Source: JABDJL01 sp963664065 (GTDB taxonomy: Bacteria > Pseudomonadota > Gammaproteobacteria > Xanthomonadales > SZUA-36). From it: DNA of 64,000 bases. This document shows positions 1-8,937 of this stretch, one piece after another (within the stretch, counting starts at the first letter, position 1; each line of letters starts with the position of its first letter). The stretch spans positions 62,001 to 126,000 of the forward strand of contig OY760942.1 of NCBI GenBank assembly GCA_963664065.1, written 5' to 3'. The translations under genes were made by a program, and so were the position numbers. The notes below the pieces were generated by a model. The model had not been told where the DNA came from, did no database searches, and was given only the letters and a program-made list of their open reading frames with translations.

Positions 1-667
1 GTTCTTCCAGTTGGTCTTCGTTCAAAACACCGAATTTTCTCAGCGCCGGCAACAAGGCTTGAAGTTGGTCCCACTCATTCAACTCGCGGTAACACCGGGC
101 CAGCAATTCCAGCACCTGCGGATGCTTACGCCTTCGCTTGTGAAGGTCTTTCAAAATGGGTAGCGCCTCTGCCCTGGCGCCGTTCGCAACCAGCATTCTG
201 GCCCTGGTCAACTCCACCAGGAACTTCTTCCTGGTACCGCCTGAATCCGCCTGCTCTAGGTAATATTCACGACGGTCGGCGGCGTCCTGACCATCCGCCG
301 CCTGTGCGGCAGCAAGATAGCGCGCAGTCGTTTTGCCCTGTGTACTGGTGGACTTTTCCAGTGCTTTTTCCGCTGTATCCCAGTCTCCCTCGGTAAGGGC
401 CAACAGCCCTTTTTCCAGTTGAGCAAGTGACCGTTGCTCGCGCACCCGCCTGGCCGTCTCTGCAGGCAGTCGCCATAGCTTCAATAAAAACTTCACAAAC
501 AGCCATATCAGCAGTACCGCTACCACCAACACTAGGACACTGGTCTCGACCGTCCAGTCCATGAAATTGATCAATACGTGACCCGGATCTGACTTGAACA
601 CAGGCGCCAGCCCGGCAGTCAACAGTAATAGAGCCAAAGTCACGAACAAGAGGACGGATTTCCTCAT
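1..667 (-). CDS. hemY: HemY, N-terminal part (runs off the window)
   Basis: HemY is an inner-membrane TPR protein encoded with the late haem genes; its biochemical role is not settled. The frame opens with ATG at 667 and stays open to base 1, giving 222 codons without a stop. Residues 1-25 form one hydrophobic segment, and a second runs from about 40 to 62 (LVLVVAVLLIWLFVKFLLKLW). A charged Arg-rich linker follows, then helix-turn-helix repeats typical of TPRs (for example LAQLEKGLLALTEGDWDTA). The ATG overlaps the hemX stop as ATGA, so the two are translationally coupled. The C-terminal TPR part lies outside the window. Confidence 0.9.
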   Translation of the reverse strand, partial: MRKSVLLFVTLALLLLTAGLAPVFKSDPGHVLINFMDWTVETSVLVLVVAVLLIWLFVKFLLKLWRLPAETARRVREQRSLAQLEKGLLALTEGDWDTAEKALEKSTSTQGKTTARYLAAAQAADGQDAADRREYYLEQADSGGTRKKFLVELTRARMLVANGARAEALPILKDLHKRRRKHPQVLELLARCYRELNEWDQLQALLPALRKFGVLNEDQLEE

Positions 668-1944
668 CCTGCCGGATCTCCATCGTCCTCAGTTGATTCA
701 AGCTGAGGATCTTCTTTAATTTCACCAACCGGCTCTTCGATTACAGGAAGGTCACTCGTTGCCGTCTCGTTTGTTGTTGAATTTGTTGGTTCACTCTTTA
801 CACGACCTTCGCGCAATAATCGGAGCTGCCTCCAGGCCGCGCGGACATCCGGCAATTCCTGTACAAGTTCAATTGCCGTTAGCTGATTCAGCCGGTCCAG
901 TGCTTCGCGAACCGCCTTGCTGCCTGGGTCAAACCGGCTTGAGACGCCATCGCGTGCGCGAGACAAAGACAAATCCCAAACCAGCGCGTCCTTTCGCATC
1001 AGGGCCAGGCGGGCCGACTCAAGCTGCAGCCAGAGTGCCTGACGCAGGTAATCCTTGTCCTCAAGGCTCAGATCCTGGCTTTCGTCCACTCTTCTTCTGA
1101 CCTTGACCAGCGGCTTGATAGCGTTCTTGACCCGCTGCCATAGCCCTGCATCAGCTTGATCTTCAACCAGCACCTCAAGCGGTATTTCTCCAGGGAATGA
1201 CAGGTCGGGAATTGAAGACTGTAAGGCGGCAATTTGGCTAGAAATTTGTACGATATCCAGCGAAGGAATCTGCTGTAAAGCTGAACGTGATTCAGCGATA
1301 CGCCTGCGCACCGGCAGATACAAAGGATCATCCAATGCTTGTAAATGGGTGTCCGCCAGGCCCAGGGCGATATCCGCAGAGCCCGTGTCACCGAACAAAG
1401 CCAGGCGTTCTCCTGCCAGGCGCAGTAAATAGTCGACTTCGGCCAGGTCCATTCTTTTGCCGGGCGAATCACTACGAACAGCCAGTGCTGCGACACTGGA
1501 TTCAACATCGCTGATGCGCTGACCCATATCCAGTAAAGTGAACTGAATTGCTTCTATCAGGGCATGATCTGCGGACGCTTCAAGGCCAAATTCGGAAAGC
1601 CTGACCTGCATTGCATTGATATCAGATCTTATTGCGGCAACCGGAGCTGAATCGTCATTTTCTTCCTGGGCAACCAGCCTGCCCTGCAAAGATTCCAACG
1701 ATTGCTGGAATCCTGCCTGGGTCTGCTGCAAACCGGTAATTGCCAACTGCCGGCTACGGTCGTCGGTATCGGCGGATTGCCCCTGCCACCATTGATATGC
1801 GTTGTAAGCAATTGCTGCCAGCCCCATGAGCAGGGCCAGCCAGGCAATGCCGGCTCGGGCCCCGCCGGAAGAACCATTGGATTTCTTTTTGACGGGATCA
1901 TTTGCGAACGGATCAAATTCCGTATCGTTATCAGGACTATTCAC
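664..1944 (-). CDS. hemX: HemX-like membrane protein
   Basis: This is the HemX family, often mislabelled uroporphyrin-III C-methyltransferase because of its operon position; it has no methyltransferase fold and its role is uncertain. The protein has 426 residues from a GTG start at 1944. It has a polar N-tail, one membrane helix at about residues 32-50 (GIAWLALLMGLAAIAYNAY), then a long coiled-coil-rich periplasmic region with many Gln, Leu and Glu, and an acidic tail. The hemX-hemY overlap and hemD upstream fit the conserved hemC-D-X-Y order. Confidence 0.88.
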   Translation of the reverse strand: MNSPDNDTEFDPFANDPVKKKSNGSSGGARAGIAWLALLMGLAAIAYNAYQWWQGQSADTDDRSRQLAITGLQQTQAGFQQSLESLQGRLVAQEENDDSAPVAAIRSDINAMQVRLSEFGLEASADHALIEAIQFTLLDMGQRISDVESSVAALAVRSDSPGKRMDLAEVDYLLRLAGERLALFGDTGSADIALGLADTHLQALDDPLYLPVRRRIAESRSALQQIPSLDIVQISSQIAALQSSIPDLSFPGEIPLEVLVEDQADAGLWQRVKNAIKPLVKVRRRVDESQDLSLEDKDYLRQALWLQLESARLALMRKDALVWDLSLSRARDGVSSRFDPGSKAVREALDRLNQLTAIELVQELPDVRAAWRQLRLLREGRVKSEPTNSTTNETATSDLPVIEEPVGEIKEDPQLESTEDDGDPAG

Positions 1945-2029
1945 TGCAAGTTTTCCATTGTCCGGGATTCATTGGCCGATGATAGAGCCTGTAAACAGGG
2001 CATGCATCCAATATGCGTTACCTGTTGTT

Positions 2030-2767
2030 TCAAATCAATTGCAGAATACAGTCCCTGATGGCGCTGTTACCCGGCCCATCAGTCACGTATACGCGCCCGG
2101 GTGAATGACGTTCTGCTATTTCACCCAGCCGTTCTGACGTCACCAGGAACGCACCCCGGCAAATTGTCTCCCACACCTGTGAATCCAGGGTCGTGGCTAA
2201 ATGGCTCAGTGCATTGGCACTGGTCCACACTGACAAAACTCCGGCGCTCTGCAACAAAGGTTTAATTACATCCGCTCCGGGCGTGATCGGAACAGCGCGG
2301 TAAACATGGGCGAATTCAGCCGCCCAGCCCTGCTCTTGCAGGCCGGAAAACAGGCTTTGCCGTCCGCCCGGCGCGGCAAAAATCAAAGCTTTCCCGGGAG
2401 CATCAAGCATTGCAGGATGAGCGAGCAACGCCTCGCTGTTGAATTCTTCGGCTGGAAGTATGGTGACCGTGTGCCCGCCGGATTCCAGTCCGTTTGCCGT
2501 TGCCGGACCGATTGCGGCGATTTCGACTTCATCGAGAAATCCGGCTGGTAACTGGCGCAATCCGAATTCAACCGCTCGCGGGCTGCAAAAAACAACCAAC
2601 CGGCGCTTGCCTTTTATCCATGCATTGTTGAAATCCAGCCCGGCAAAGCCCGGCTCAAACTGAAAGGCAGGCTGAAACACCGGCACCAGTTGGGTGTCCT
2701 GGATCAATTCTGCGAGTTCAGCAGCTTCCGGCTGCGGCCGGCTAATGAGCACATGCGAAAAAACCAT
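2030..2767 (-). CDS. hemD: Uroporphyrinogen-III synthase
   Basis: HemD closes and isomerises hydroxymethylbilane to uroporphyrinogen III in haem and sirohaem synthesis, in the cytoplasm. The 245-residue product matches the usual length. It shows the family's weakly conserved landmarks: an N-terminal LISRPQPEA strand, VFCSPRAVEFGL, the IAAIGPATANGLE segment and, near the C-terminus, VWTSANALSHL and ERLGEIA. It starts at ATG 2767 and is followed by hemX after about 85 bases. Conservation in HemD is low, so the call rests on these motifs together with the hem context. Confidence 0.9.
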   Translation of the reverse strand: MVFSHVLISRPQPEAAELAELIQDTQLVPVFQPAFQFEPGFAGLDFNNAWIKGKRRLVVFCSPRAVEFGLRQLPAGFLDEVEIAAIGPATANGLESGGHTVTILPAEEFNSEALLAHPAMLDAPGKALIFAAPGGRQSLFSGLQEQGWAAEFAHVYRAVPITPGADVIKPLLQSAGVLSVWTSANALSHLATTLDSQVWETICRGAFLVTSERLGEIAERHSPGRVYVTDGPGNSAIRDCILQLI

Positions 2768-3085
2768 TCACCTGCCCTGCATAATACGCTTCGAGTTTAG
2801 CATGAGGCGTACATGTCTTCGGTCCGAATTCAGGTGCCTGGAAATTTTCAGAAGAACCCGGGTGAAAGTGCGCACAGCCGATATACAAGAGGGGCTTGCG
2901 TGTTGGCGTTTGCAGTAGATATGTACACCAAACTGTACGCACCGTTTCACACCCGGGGAAAGCTGAATTGGCCAATATGCATCGACCAACTCTCTAAAAG
3001 AGATCGGCCACTGGCCAATTTTCTTTCTAAGTACGAACACTATCGTATTTCCACACTAGCGGCAAGCAATTTTGAGCAGGGCCTG
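2768..3085. other. Unusually long hemC-hemD intergenic gap
   Basis: hemC and hemD usually overlap or nearly touch, but here 318 bases separate them. I see no convincing gene: the open frames on both strands lack family-like sequence. The gap holds an inverted repeat with AATTGGCCA at 2966-2974 and TGGCCAATT at 3012-3020. Between the arms is a small TCTC-TAAA-AGAGA hairpin (2991-3003). It may carry a separate promoter for hemD-X-Y, an RNA structure or a decayed insertion. Confidence 0.4.
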
Positions 3086-4003
3086 TTACTTCAGGCTATT
3101 GATGATTTTGCCGGCGCCGTCCTGAAGCAGTTTATCGGCCACCTTTTCTCCCAGCGCTTCAGGCAGATAGCTACTACCGGACTGTCGGGCTCTTACGACA
3201 AAAGACCCATCCGGCATTCCGACCATGGCTTCAATAGTCAGTTCTTCCTGTAATTGTGCATAGACGGCCAGCGGTAGCTGACAACTGCCTCCCAGGCGAT
3301 AGGCGACTGTGCGCTCGGCCCTTGCCTGGATATGCGCAGATTCATCGTTTAGCACGCCGATGCGCGAAAAAACGGCATTATCGTCCGACCTGCTCTGCAG
3401 GCAGATAATGCCCTGCGTTGACGCGGGCAGCCAGGTCGGTGGTTTGAGCTGTTCAGTAATTCTGTTTCCCAAACCCAGCCTTTCCAGGCCGGCACAAGCC
3501 AGGATGATCGCGTCATACTGCCCTTCGTCAAGTTTCCTCAACCGAGTATCAACGTTCCCACGCAGGTCAGCAACCCGCAGATCTGGGCGGTCTGCCAACA
3601 ACTGGCATTGCCGCCGCAGGCTCGATGTGCCTACCCGGCTGCCGGACGGCAGGTCTGCAAGCGAATCAACTCCGTTGCACACCAGTGCATCGAAAGGATT
3701 GGCCCTGGGTAATACGACGTCAAGTGTAAGACCGTCCGTCCCCGTGGCGGGAACATCCTTCATCGAATGGACCGCCAGGTCAGCATCATCACCCAGCAAC
3801 GCAGATTCGAGTTCTTTCAAAAAAAGGCCCTTACCACCGATAGTAGCCAGTGGCTGGTCAAGAATTCGATCACCCTCGGTAACAATCGGCACGAGTTCCA
3901 CATCGATGTCCGCCCACGCCCGCTCAAGCAGTGACTTTACGTGCCGTGCCTGCCACATGGCCAGGACGCTTTTACGGGTAGCGATCCTCAGAACCCGGTT
4001 CAT
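3086..4003 (-). CDS. hemC: Porphobilinogen deaminase (hydroxymethylbilane synthase)
   Basis: HemC joins four porphobilinogens into hydroxymethylbilane. The 305-residue protein opens with the typical LRIATRKSVLAMWQA segment. It has the catalytic Asp in HSMKDVP (D83), the Arg-rich VGTSSLRRQCQL and LRGNVDTRL segments, and the dipyrromethane-attachment cysteine in GGSCQLPLAVYA (C241). Its ATG overlaps the algR stop as ATGA, so haem synthesis is coupled to the AlgZ/AlgR pair, an arrangement also seen in Pseudomonas. Confidence 0.97.
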   Translation of the reverse strand: MNRVLRIATRKSVLAMWQARHVKSLLERAWADIDVELVPIVTEGDRILDQPLATIGGKGLFLKELESALLGDDADLAVHSMKDVPATGTDGLTLDVVLPRANPFDALVCNGVDSLADLPSGSRVGTSSLRRQCQLLADRPDLRVADLRGNVDTRLRKLDEGQYDAIILACAGLERLGLGNRITEQLKPPTWLPASTQGIICLQSRSDDNAVFSRIGVLNDESAHIQARAERTVAYRLGGSCQLPLAVYAQLQEELTIEAMVGMPDGSFVVRARQSGSSYLPEALGEKVADKLLQDGAGKIINSLK

Positions 4004-4719
4004 CCGGAATCTCTTATGAATTTGCGAACAAAAGAAAGCTTGCGCCTGCTAACTTCAGGTTTGAATTCTGTTCCTTCCAGTATCATGAAGACAGAGCCGG
4101 ATTTGAGCCGCTGGAGGCCGCGTATCCTGCCGGGCACTACCAATGCATTGCGATGCACTCTCATCAATTGTTCCGGGAAGCGCTTTTCAAGTTCTATCAG
4201 TGAATCATTAATAACGGTTTTGCCATTATTATAAAAAACAGTCGTATATTTATCCTCTGCGATCAGGCAGATCACATCACCGAGCGACACCAGTATTGTT
4301 TTACCGCCAACGATGGATCGTAAAAACCGGTTTTCAGAGGCATCTTCAACTGGTTGGGCAAGCACCCGCGATACTTTGCTGATTGCCGCTTGCAACCGAT
4401 CCGGTCGAACAGGTTTGACGAGGTAATCGACCGCATCACATTCAAAGGCCTCAAGCGCCTGGTCCGGCCATGCTGTGCAAAACACTATCACTGGTGGCTC
4501 ATCCATGGTCTGCAAAGTCCTGGCCAGGGCCATGCCATCCATGCCGGGCATGGAAATATCCAGCATCAACAGATCCGGCCGAAGCTCAGGAATCATTTCC
4601 AGCGCCTTGCGACCGGATCCGGCCTCTCCTGCGACTTCGCACTCCGGCAAGGATTCCAGCAGACGCCTCATCCGCGACCTGGCGGGCGGTTCGTCGTCAA
4701 TGATCAGTGTTCGTATCAT
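4000..4719 (-). CDS. algR: LytTR-type response regulator (AlgR family)
   Basis: This is a DNA-binding response regulator. The receiver domain covers about residues 1-120, with the acidic pair DD near residue 8-9, the phosphoacceptor Asp at 54 (LMLDISMPGMDG) and the conserved Lys in DYLVKPV. The C-terminal half is a LytTR domain (SLGDVICLIAEDKYTTVF, then MRVHRNALVV). Length is 239 residues. It overlaps the kinase gene upstream by 23 bases and hemC downstream by 4. By homology it should control exopolysaccharide or type IV pilus genes, but its targets here are unknown. Confidence 0.93.
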   Translation of the reverse strand: MIRTLIIDDEPPARSRMRRLLESLPECEVAGEAGSGRKALEMIPELRPDLLMLDISMPGMDGMALARTLQTMDEPPVIVFCTAWPDQALEAFECDAVDYLVKPVRPDRLQAAISKVSRVLAQPVEDASENRFLRSIVGGKTILVSLGDVICLIAEDKYTTVFYNNGKTVINDSLIELEKRFPEQLMRVHRNALVVPGRIRGLQRLKSGSVFMILEGTEFKPEVSRRKLSFVRKFIRDSG

Positions 4720-5773
4720 TCGGTAGTGTCAGCACAGAGAAAACCCGCTCCTCGTTTTGGCTGGTAATCAGGCTGGCGCGGTCGTCAAATGCCAATTCCA
4801 GCCTCTTTCGAATATTTCTTAGAGCCATACCATGGCCGGCAGTACTGAAACGGGATTCATCAGCTTCGCCCAACCAGGGGCTGGTTATCGTAATGACGAT
4901 ATTTTCCGCCTCGCCTCTGCCGTAAACACGAATCTGACCGCCCTTTTCACTCGGGTGAATACCATGCACCACGGCATTCTCCAGCAGCGGCTGAAGAATC
5001 AGTGGCAATACCATTGCCTGTTCCGGTAGCTCCCCGACATTCCAATCAACCTGCAAGCGGTCACCGAGCCGTCTTTGCTCCATATCCAGAAATCTCCGGC
5101 CCAAATCGAGTTCCTCGGACATGCGAATCAAGGTGTCTGCGCGACGCATGCTGCCCCTGAACAATTCGGCCAGATCCTCTGTCGCACGTTCTGCGTTTTC
5201 GGGTTCTTCGGAAATCAGGCTGGCTATGGTATTGAGGCTGTTGAACAGGAAATGGGGACGAATTCTTGCCTGCAACGCCTGTGCCCTGGCGTCTGCCTGG
5301 GCGATCAACTCGGCTTGCCATTGCGAGCGGATAAACAGGTATCGCAGCAGGGCCATGAACACCAGTCCAACCACCAGTATGCTTTTCAGCATAAATGCCG
5401 GTAGTAGTGCTTTGCCCGGCCCAATGCCCAATACCGTGCCTATTACAGCGCAAACATAACTAACCGCAAAGGTGGTCAATAAAGCAATGACCCAGCAAGC
5501 AAGCCAGGCGTCGCGGATAGAGAGGCGTTTTAACCATGGGCGGCTGATACAGACAACCACGGTGCAGGCCAGGGCCAGGCTTTGGGCATACGCGCTGATG
5601 ACACTCAGCCATTGCCAACTGATCCCCTGGAATCGTCCCAGGCCGATTAATAGAACCGACAGTTGTGTGACTGCGATAATACCCAGTACCAGCCACCAGT
5701 CGCAAAATGAAGGCGGGTAAACGCTCCTGGAAATACGTGTAACTTCCGTGATTGTTGTGCCGTCCATGTCCAC
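4697..5773 (-). CDS. algZ: Membrane histidine kinase (AlgZ/FimS family)
   Basis: This is the sensor partner of the adjacent AlgR-like regulator. A GTG start at 5773 directly abuts the stop of the preceding gene; ATG 5767, two codons in, is an alternative. The N-terminal 150 residues hold several hydrophobic helices. The His_kinase domain follows, with the motif RIRPHFLFNSLNTIASLI (His174), an N-box-like QPLLENAVVHG and a glycine motif in GHGMALRNIRKRL. The ATPase half is short, as is usual for LytS/AlgZ kinases. Its signal is not evident. Confidence 0.92.
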   Translation of the reverse strand: MDMDGTTITEVTRISRSVYPPSFCDWWLVLGIIAVTQLSVLLIGLGRFQGISWQWLSVISAYAQSLALACTVVVCISRPWLKRLSIRDAWLACWVIALLTTFAVSYVCAVIGTVLGIGPGKALLPAFMLKSILVVGLVFMALLRYLFIRSQWQAELIAQADARAQALQARIRPHFLFNSLNTIASLISEEPENAERATEDLAELFRGSMRRADTLIRMSEELDLGRRFLDMEQRRLGDRLQVDWNVGELPEQAMVLPLILQPLLENAVVHGIHPSEKGGQIRVYGRGEAENIVITITSPWLGEADESRFSTAGHGMALRNIRKRLELAFDDRASLITSQNEERVFSVLTLPNDTNTDH

Positions 5774-6487
5774 TTATTTTAACCGTGCCCTCAGCCATGC
5801 ACCGATATCAAGAATCTCCTCCTGGATTACCGAGTGCGGCATTGCGTACTCATGCCATTCTACCGGCAACTGCAATGCTTCGAGTCTGCGTGCGAGATCC
5901 CTGCCCATGTTAACAGGCACCACTGGATCCAAATTGCCATGGCCCACAAAAACCGGGGTATCCGAATTTGACCGGTGGAGGGCCGAGGCCAGCCGGTGCG
6001 GATACAGTAAATAAGCTGACAGCACCATCAAGCCCGCCAGCTTATGCGGATAGCGCAATGCGACATGGGTAGCAACGGCGCCGCCTTGCGAAAATCCGGC
6101 CAACACGATCTTCGATGACGGAATCCCCCTGCTGACTTCAAGATCAATCAACGCTCGAATCAGGCCGGCACTGTGATCAATGCCTTCTTCGTCCTGGTCA
6201 CGACTTACGCTTATGCTTTTGATGTCATACCAGGCCCGCATTCGCATCCCCCCATTCATCGTTACCGGCCGCACCGGCGCGTGCGGGAAAACGAAACGGG
6301 TGGCGGCGATTTCCTGCATACCCAGCATCGGTACCACCGGCTCAAAATCATGCCCGTCCGCCCCCAGTCCATGCAACCAGATCACCAAGTTTTCCGGGGC
6401 TTTTCCGGTGACCAGTTCTACCCTCTCAGGCAGCGGTTGAGATGCGTTTTCGTCCGGTATTACACCGGCTGATATGGTCTTATTCAT
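5774..6487 (-). CDS. Carboxylesterase / phospholipase family alpha/beta hydrolase
   Basis: This is a cytoplasmic serine esterase of the acyl-protein thioesterase/carboxylesterase group (EstB-like). From ATG 6487 the product is 237 residues. The catalytic triad is visible: Ser133 in GFSQGGAVAT, Asp187 in GHGNLDPVV and His218 in MPHSV, with the oxyanion motif WLHGLGADGHDF near residue 37. A longer in-frame extension to 6793 exists, but its sequence is Ser/Pro/Phe-rich and antisense to lptM, so I rejected it. The gene lies directly upstream of algZ and is divergent from lptM with only about 40 bases between starts. Confidence 0.9.
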   Translation of the reverse strand: MNKTISAGVIPDENASQPLPERVELVTGKAPENLVIWLHGLGADGHDFEPVVPMLGMQEIAATRFVFPHAPVRPVTMNGGMRMRAWYDIKSISVSRDQDEEGIDHSAGLIRALIDLEVSRGIPSSKIVLAGFSQGGAVATHVALRYPHKLAGLMVLSAYLLYPHRLASALHRSNSDTPVFVGHGNLDPVVPVNMGRDLARRLEALQLPVEWHEYAMPHSVIQEEILDIGAWLRARLK

Positions 6488-6527
6488 AGCGTATAGTGTA
6501 GCAGTCCAATCATCGCCCAATCTGCCC

Positions 6528-6722
6528 ATGCAACGGTTGAAACCAGTACTTGTCAGCACCATCATCCTGCTATTGGCATGCGCCTGTGGCCAAAAGGGTC
6601 CGCTGTATCTCCCGGGTGCCGAAAACCCTGTGCCCCGGAACGGGAATGAGCCGCTTGAAGGTAGCGAAGAACCTGAAAAAGAGGACGAGGAAGATGGTGG
6701 ATCAAATGAAGAGAACCCCTGA
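6528..6722 (+). CDS. lptM: Small LPS-assembly lipoprotein LptM (YifL family)
   Basis: The 64-residue product begins with a lipoprotein signal peptide and the lipobox LLACACGQKGPLYLPG, which is diagnostic of the LptM/YifL family. It ends in an acidic Glu-rich tail. In E. coli LptM assists oxidation and assembly of the LptD translocon. As in E. coli, the gene lies upstream of dapF, here with a methyltransferase gene between. I chose ATG 6528 because it places the signal peptide at the N-terminus; a longer frame from 6474 only adds an unrelated stretch. Confidence 0.85.
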   Translation: MQRLKPVLVSTIILLLACACGQKGPLYLPGAENPVPRNGNEPLEGSEEPEKEDEEDGGSNEENP

Positions 6723-7380
6723 ACCAGAATTGATGGATTCAAAGGCCCAGACCCAGGCCTATGCTGAAGCTGATTTCTCAGACTCCAATTCACTTTTTGT
6801 TAACCGGTTTATGGAAACATTCCCCGGTCTGCCCGGCGACGGCACTTTGATTGACCTCGGCTGTGGTCCGGCCGATATCTGTATAAGATTATCTGATGCG
6901 CTTCCAGGCTGGCACATCACGGGCCTGGATGCAGGTGAAAACATGTTGAACCGAGCCAGGACCGCGATCGCCGCTGCCGGAAGGGGTGACAGGATCAGTG
7001 TGAGATTGAGCTATCTGCCGGACGAAAAACTGGAATCCGGTTCTTTTGACGCCATAATCAGCAATAGCCTTTTACATCATTTGCCGGAACCAATGACCCT
7101 GTGGCAAACAATAGCCAGGATCGGCCGGCCGGGTGCTGCGATCACCATTATGGATCTCGCCAGGCCTGACTGCGAAGCACAGGCAAAGATGCTGGTTGAT
7201 AGTTATTCCTGCGACGCCCCGGAAATACTTAAACAGGATTTTTACAATTCACTGCTGGCAGCGTATTCACCGGATGAAATTTCAATCCAGTTGCAACAGT
7301 CGGGTCTCGGGCAGCTGGACCTGGAAATTCCCAGTGACCGTCACTGGATCGTAACCGGTACGTTGAGAGGGAGCCTCTGA
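6694..7380 (+). CDS. SAM-dependent class I methyltransferase, substrate unknown
   Basis: The Rossmann-fold methyltransferase motifs are clear: motif I LIDLGCGPADICIRL, an acidic residue at the second strand (ITGLDAGENML) and the post-motif ISNSLLHHLPEP, as in UbiE/COQ5-like enzymes. The start could be ATG 6694 (GAGG a few bases upstream), 6706 or 6733; all three lie inside or just after the end of lptM, so the two genes overlap. Sitting between lptM and dapF it probably belongs to that operon. The substrate cannot be told from sequence. Confidence 0.75.
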   Translation: MVDQMKRTPEPELMDSKAQTQAYAEADFSDSNSLFVNRFMETFPGLPGDGTLIDLGCGPADICIRLSDALPGWHITGLDAGENMLNRARTAIAAAGRGDRISVRLSYLPDEKLESGSFDAIISNSLLHHLPEPMTLWQTIARIGRPGAAITIMDLARPDCEAQAKMLVDSYSCDAPEILKQDFYNSLLAAYSPDEISIQLQQSGLGQLDLEIPSDRHWIVTGTLRGSL

Positions 7381-7387
7381 TTTATCC

Positions 7388-8215
7388 ATGGGCTTGAAAT
7401 TTCACAAGATGCACGGAGCAGGAAATGATTTTGTCCTGCTTGATTTACGTGATCAGGAATACACCCTTGATGCAGAAATTGCCCGCACCCTTGCCGATCG
7501 CCGCACCGGAATAGGTTGTGATCAATTGTTGGTGCTAAGGCCGGCGAGCGAACCAACATGCCTGGTAGATTTTGAAGTGTGGAATGCTGACGGTAGCAGG
7601 GCCCAGCAATGTGGAAACGGAGTACGCTGTATCGGCCTCTATCTCAGGTCCAGCAATGAAGCATGTGATGGGGAATTCAATATTCAGGGCCCGGTTTCCA
7701 AAATCTCTCTGCAGGAGAAGGAAAATGGCTGGTTCAGGGTCAACATGGGCCGGCCCCGCTTTGAGGCCGAGGAAATACCCTTGAGTATTGCACCACAAGA
7801 TGGCGCTTATGAAATTCAAATTGGTGGGAAATCACTGAAACTGGGTGCTGTCTCAATGGGGAATCCACACACATTACTCGAAGTGCCCGATGTCAGCGAC
7901 GTAGATGTTAATACCGTGGGCGCCGAAATCAGCAATCATTCAGCCTTTCCGGATGGTTGTAATGCTGGTTTTGCACAGGTGATTGACCGCGAGAACATCA
8001 GGCTCAGGGTATTCGAGCGAGGCGTAGGCGAGACCAGGGCCTGCGGCTCAGGCGCGTGTGCGGCGGTATCAATTCTTAGGAAAAACGGGAAATTAAATGA
8101 AGAAGTCCTTGTAAATCAAGTTGGTGGTACACTTATAATAGAATGGACAGGACAGGGTGAACCGGTCATGATGACCGGGCCGGCGGTTCATTTATTCGTA
8201 GGGATGCTGAGATGA
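7388..8215 (+). CDS. dapF: Diaminopimelate epimerase
   Basis: DapF converts LL- to meso-diaminopimelate for lysine and peptidoglycan. The 275-residue protein begins KFHKMHGAGNDFVLLD. It carries the two catalytic cysteines in QQCGNGVRCIG (C75) and TRACGSGACAA (C219), the second being the PROSITE-like signature of the family. It follows the methyltransferase by 7 bases and overlaps the next gene as ATGA. Confidence 0.97.
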   Translation: MGLKFHKMHGAGNDFVLLDLRDQEYTLDAEIARTLADRRTGIGCDQLLVLRPASEPTCLVDFEVWNADGSRAQQCGNGVRCIGLYLRSSNEACDGEFNIQGPVSKISLQEKENGWFRVNMGRPRFEAEEIPLSIAPQDGAYEIQIGGKSLKLGAVSMGNPHTLLEVPDVSDVDVNTVGAEISNHSAFPDGCNAGFAQVIDRENIRLRVFERGVGETRACGSGACAAVSILRKNGKLNEEVLVNQVGGTLIIEWTGQGEPVMMTGPAVHLFVGMLR

Positions 8216-8904
8216 ATGATAAAACAAGGTCAATGACAGAGATCGTTGCCAAGTATCTTCAAAAATATCCCGATTTTCTGCTCCGTCATCCAGAAGTACT
8301 CGAATCCATCGAATTGCCTCACGAAAGCGGAAGTGCGATCTCCCTGATTGAAAAGCAGGTAGAGCGCCTTCGGGGGCAAAATAACAAGCTTTCCCGTCAG
8401 TTAGGCCAACTGGTCAAGGTTGCCTCAGACAACGAGCAACTGATGACGTGCTTACATCACCTGACACTCGAATTGATGGTGATTGAAGACCTGGGCCTGT
8501 TTTTTGACCGCCTCAGCCTGGCACTGAAAAGCGAATTCAATGCCGACATTCTGAATGTCTCGCTCATTGAACGGAAAATAGACACCCAGGCTGACACGCC
8601 TGTTTACTTCATTCGCCGGGACGATCCTGAGATTCAGCAATTCCAGACCCTCCTGGACAAGGGTGAAACCAGTTGCGGACGCCTGAATGACCAAAAACTG
8701 GAATTCCTTTTCGGAGCGCGTGCCCAATGGGTCCAGTCCACCGCGCTGGTACCTCTGAGTGAAGATGGTCTGATGGCAATTGGCAGCAGTGACCCGGCAC
8801 GTTTTTATCCGGGCATGGGCACTCTTTTCCTTGATTTGCTGGCAGGTGTGGTGGTTAACCGGCTGGCACTCTCGGAGCCCCAGGATCATCGCCGCTCTGC
8901 CTGA
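8212..8904 (+). CDS. DUF484 family protein
   Basis: DUF484 proteins are conserved between dapF and xerC in gammaproteobacteria and have a GAF-like fold; their function is not established. This one has 230 residues. The N-terminal hallmark YLQKYPDFLLRHPEVLESI is present, followed by a coiled-coil segment (VERLRGQNNKLSRQLGQL) and a GAF-like core ending with LIAIGSSDPARFYPGMG-type sequence. It overlaps dapF by ATGA and precedes xerC by about 30 bases. Confidence 0.9.
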   Translation: MNDKTRSMTEIVAKYLQKYPDFLLRHPEVLESIELPHESGSAISLIEKQVERLRGQNNKLSRQLGQLVKVASDNEQLMTCLHHLTLELMVIEDLGLFFDRLSLALKSEFNADILNVSLIERKIDTQADTPVYFIRRDDPEIQQFQTLLDKGETSCGRLNDQKLEFLFGARAQWVQSTALVPLSEDGLMAIGSSDPARFYPGMGTLFLDLLAGVVVNRLALSEPQDHRRSA

Positions 8905-8937
8905 GCGTTCTCCCGGGGCCACCTTCGTTGATGGTTG

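Noticed and set aside
2813..3253. Plus-strand open frame across the hemC-hemD gap
   Set aside because: It overlaps hemC antisense, has no recognisable protein features and no ribosome site.
5774..6793. Longer esterase frame with 102 extra N-terminal residues
   Set aside because: The extension is Ser/Pro/Phe-rich, antisense to lptM and the methyltransferase start, and outside the hydrolase fold; ATG 6487 gives the family length.
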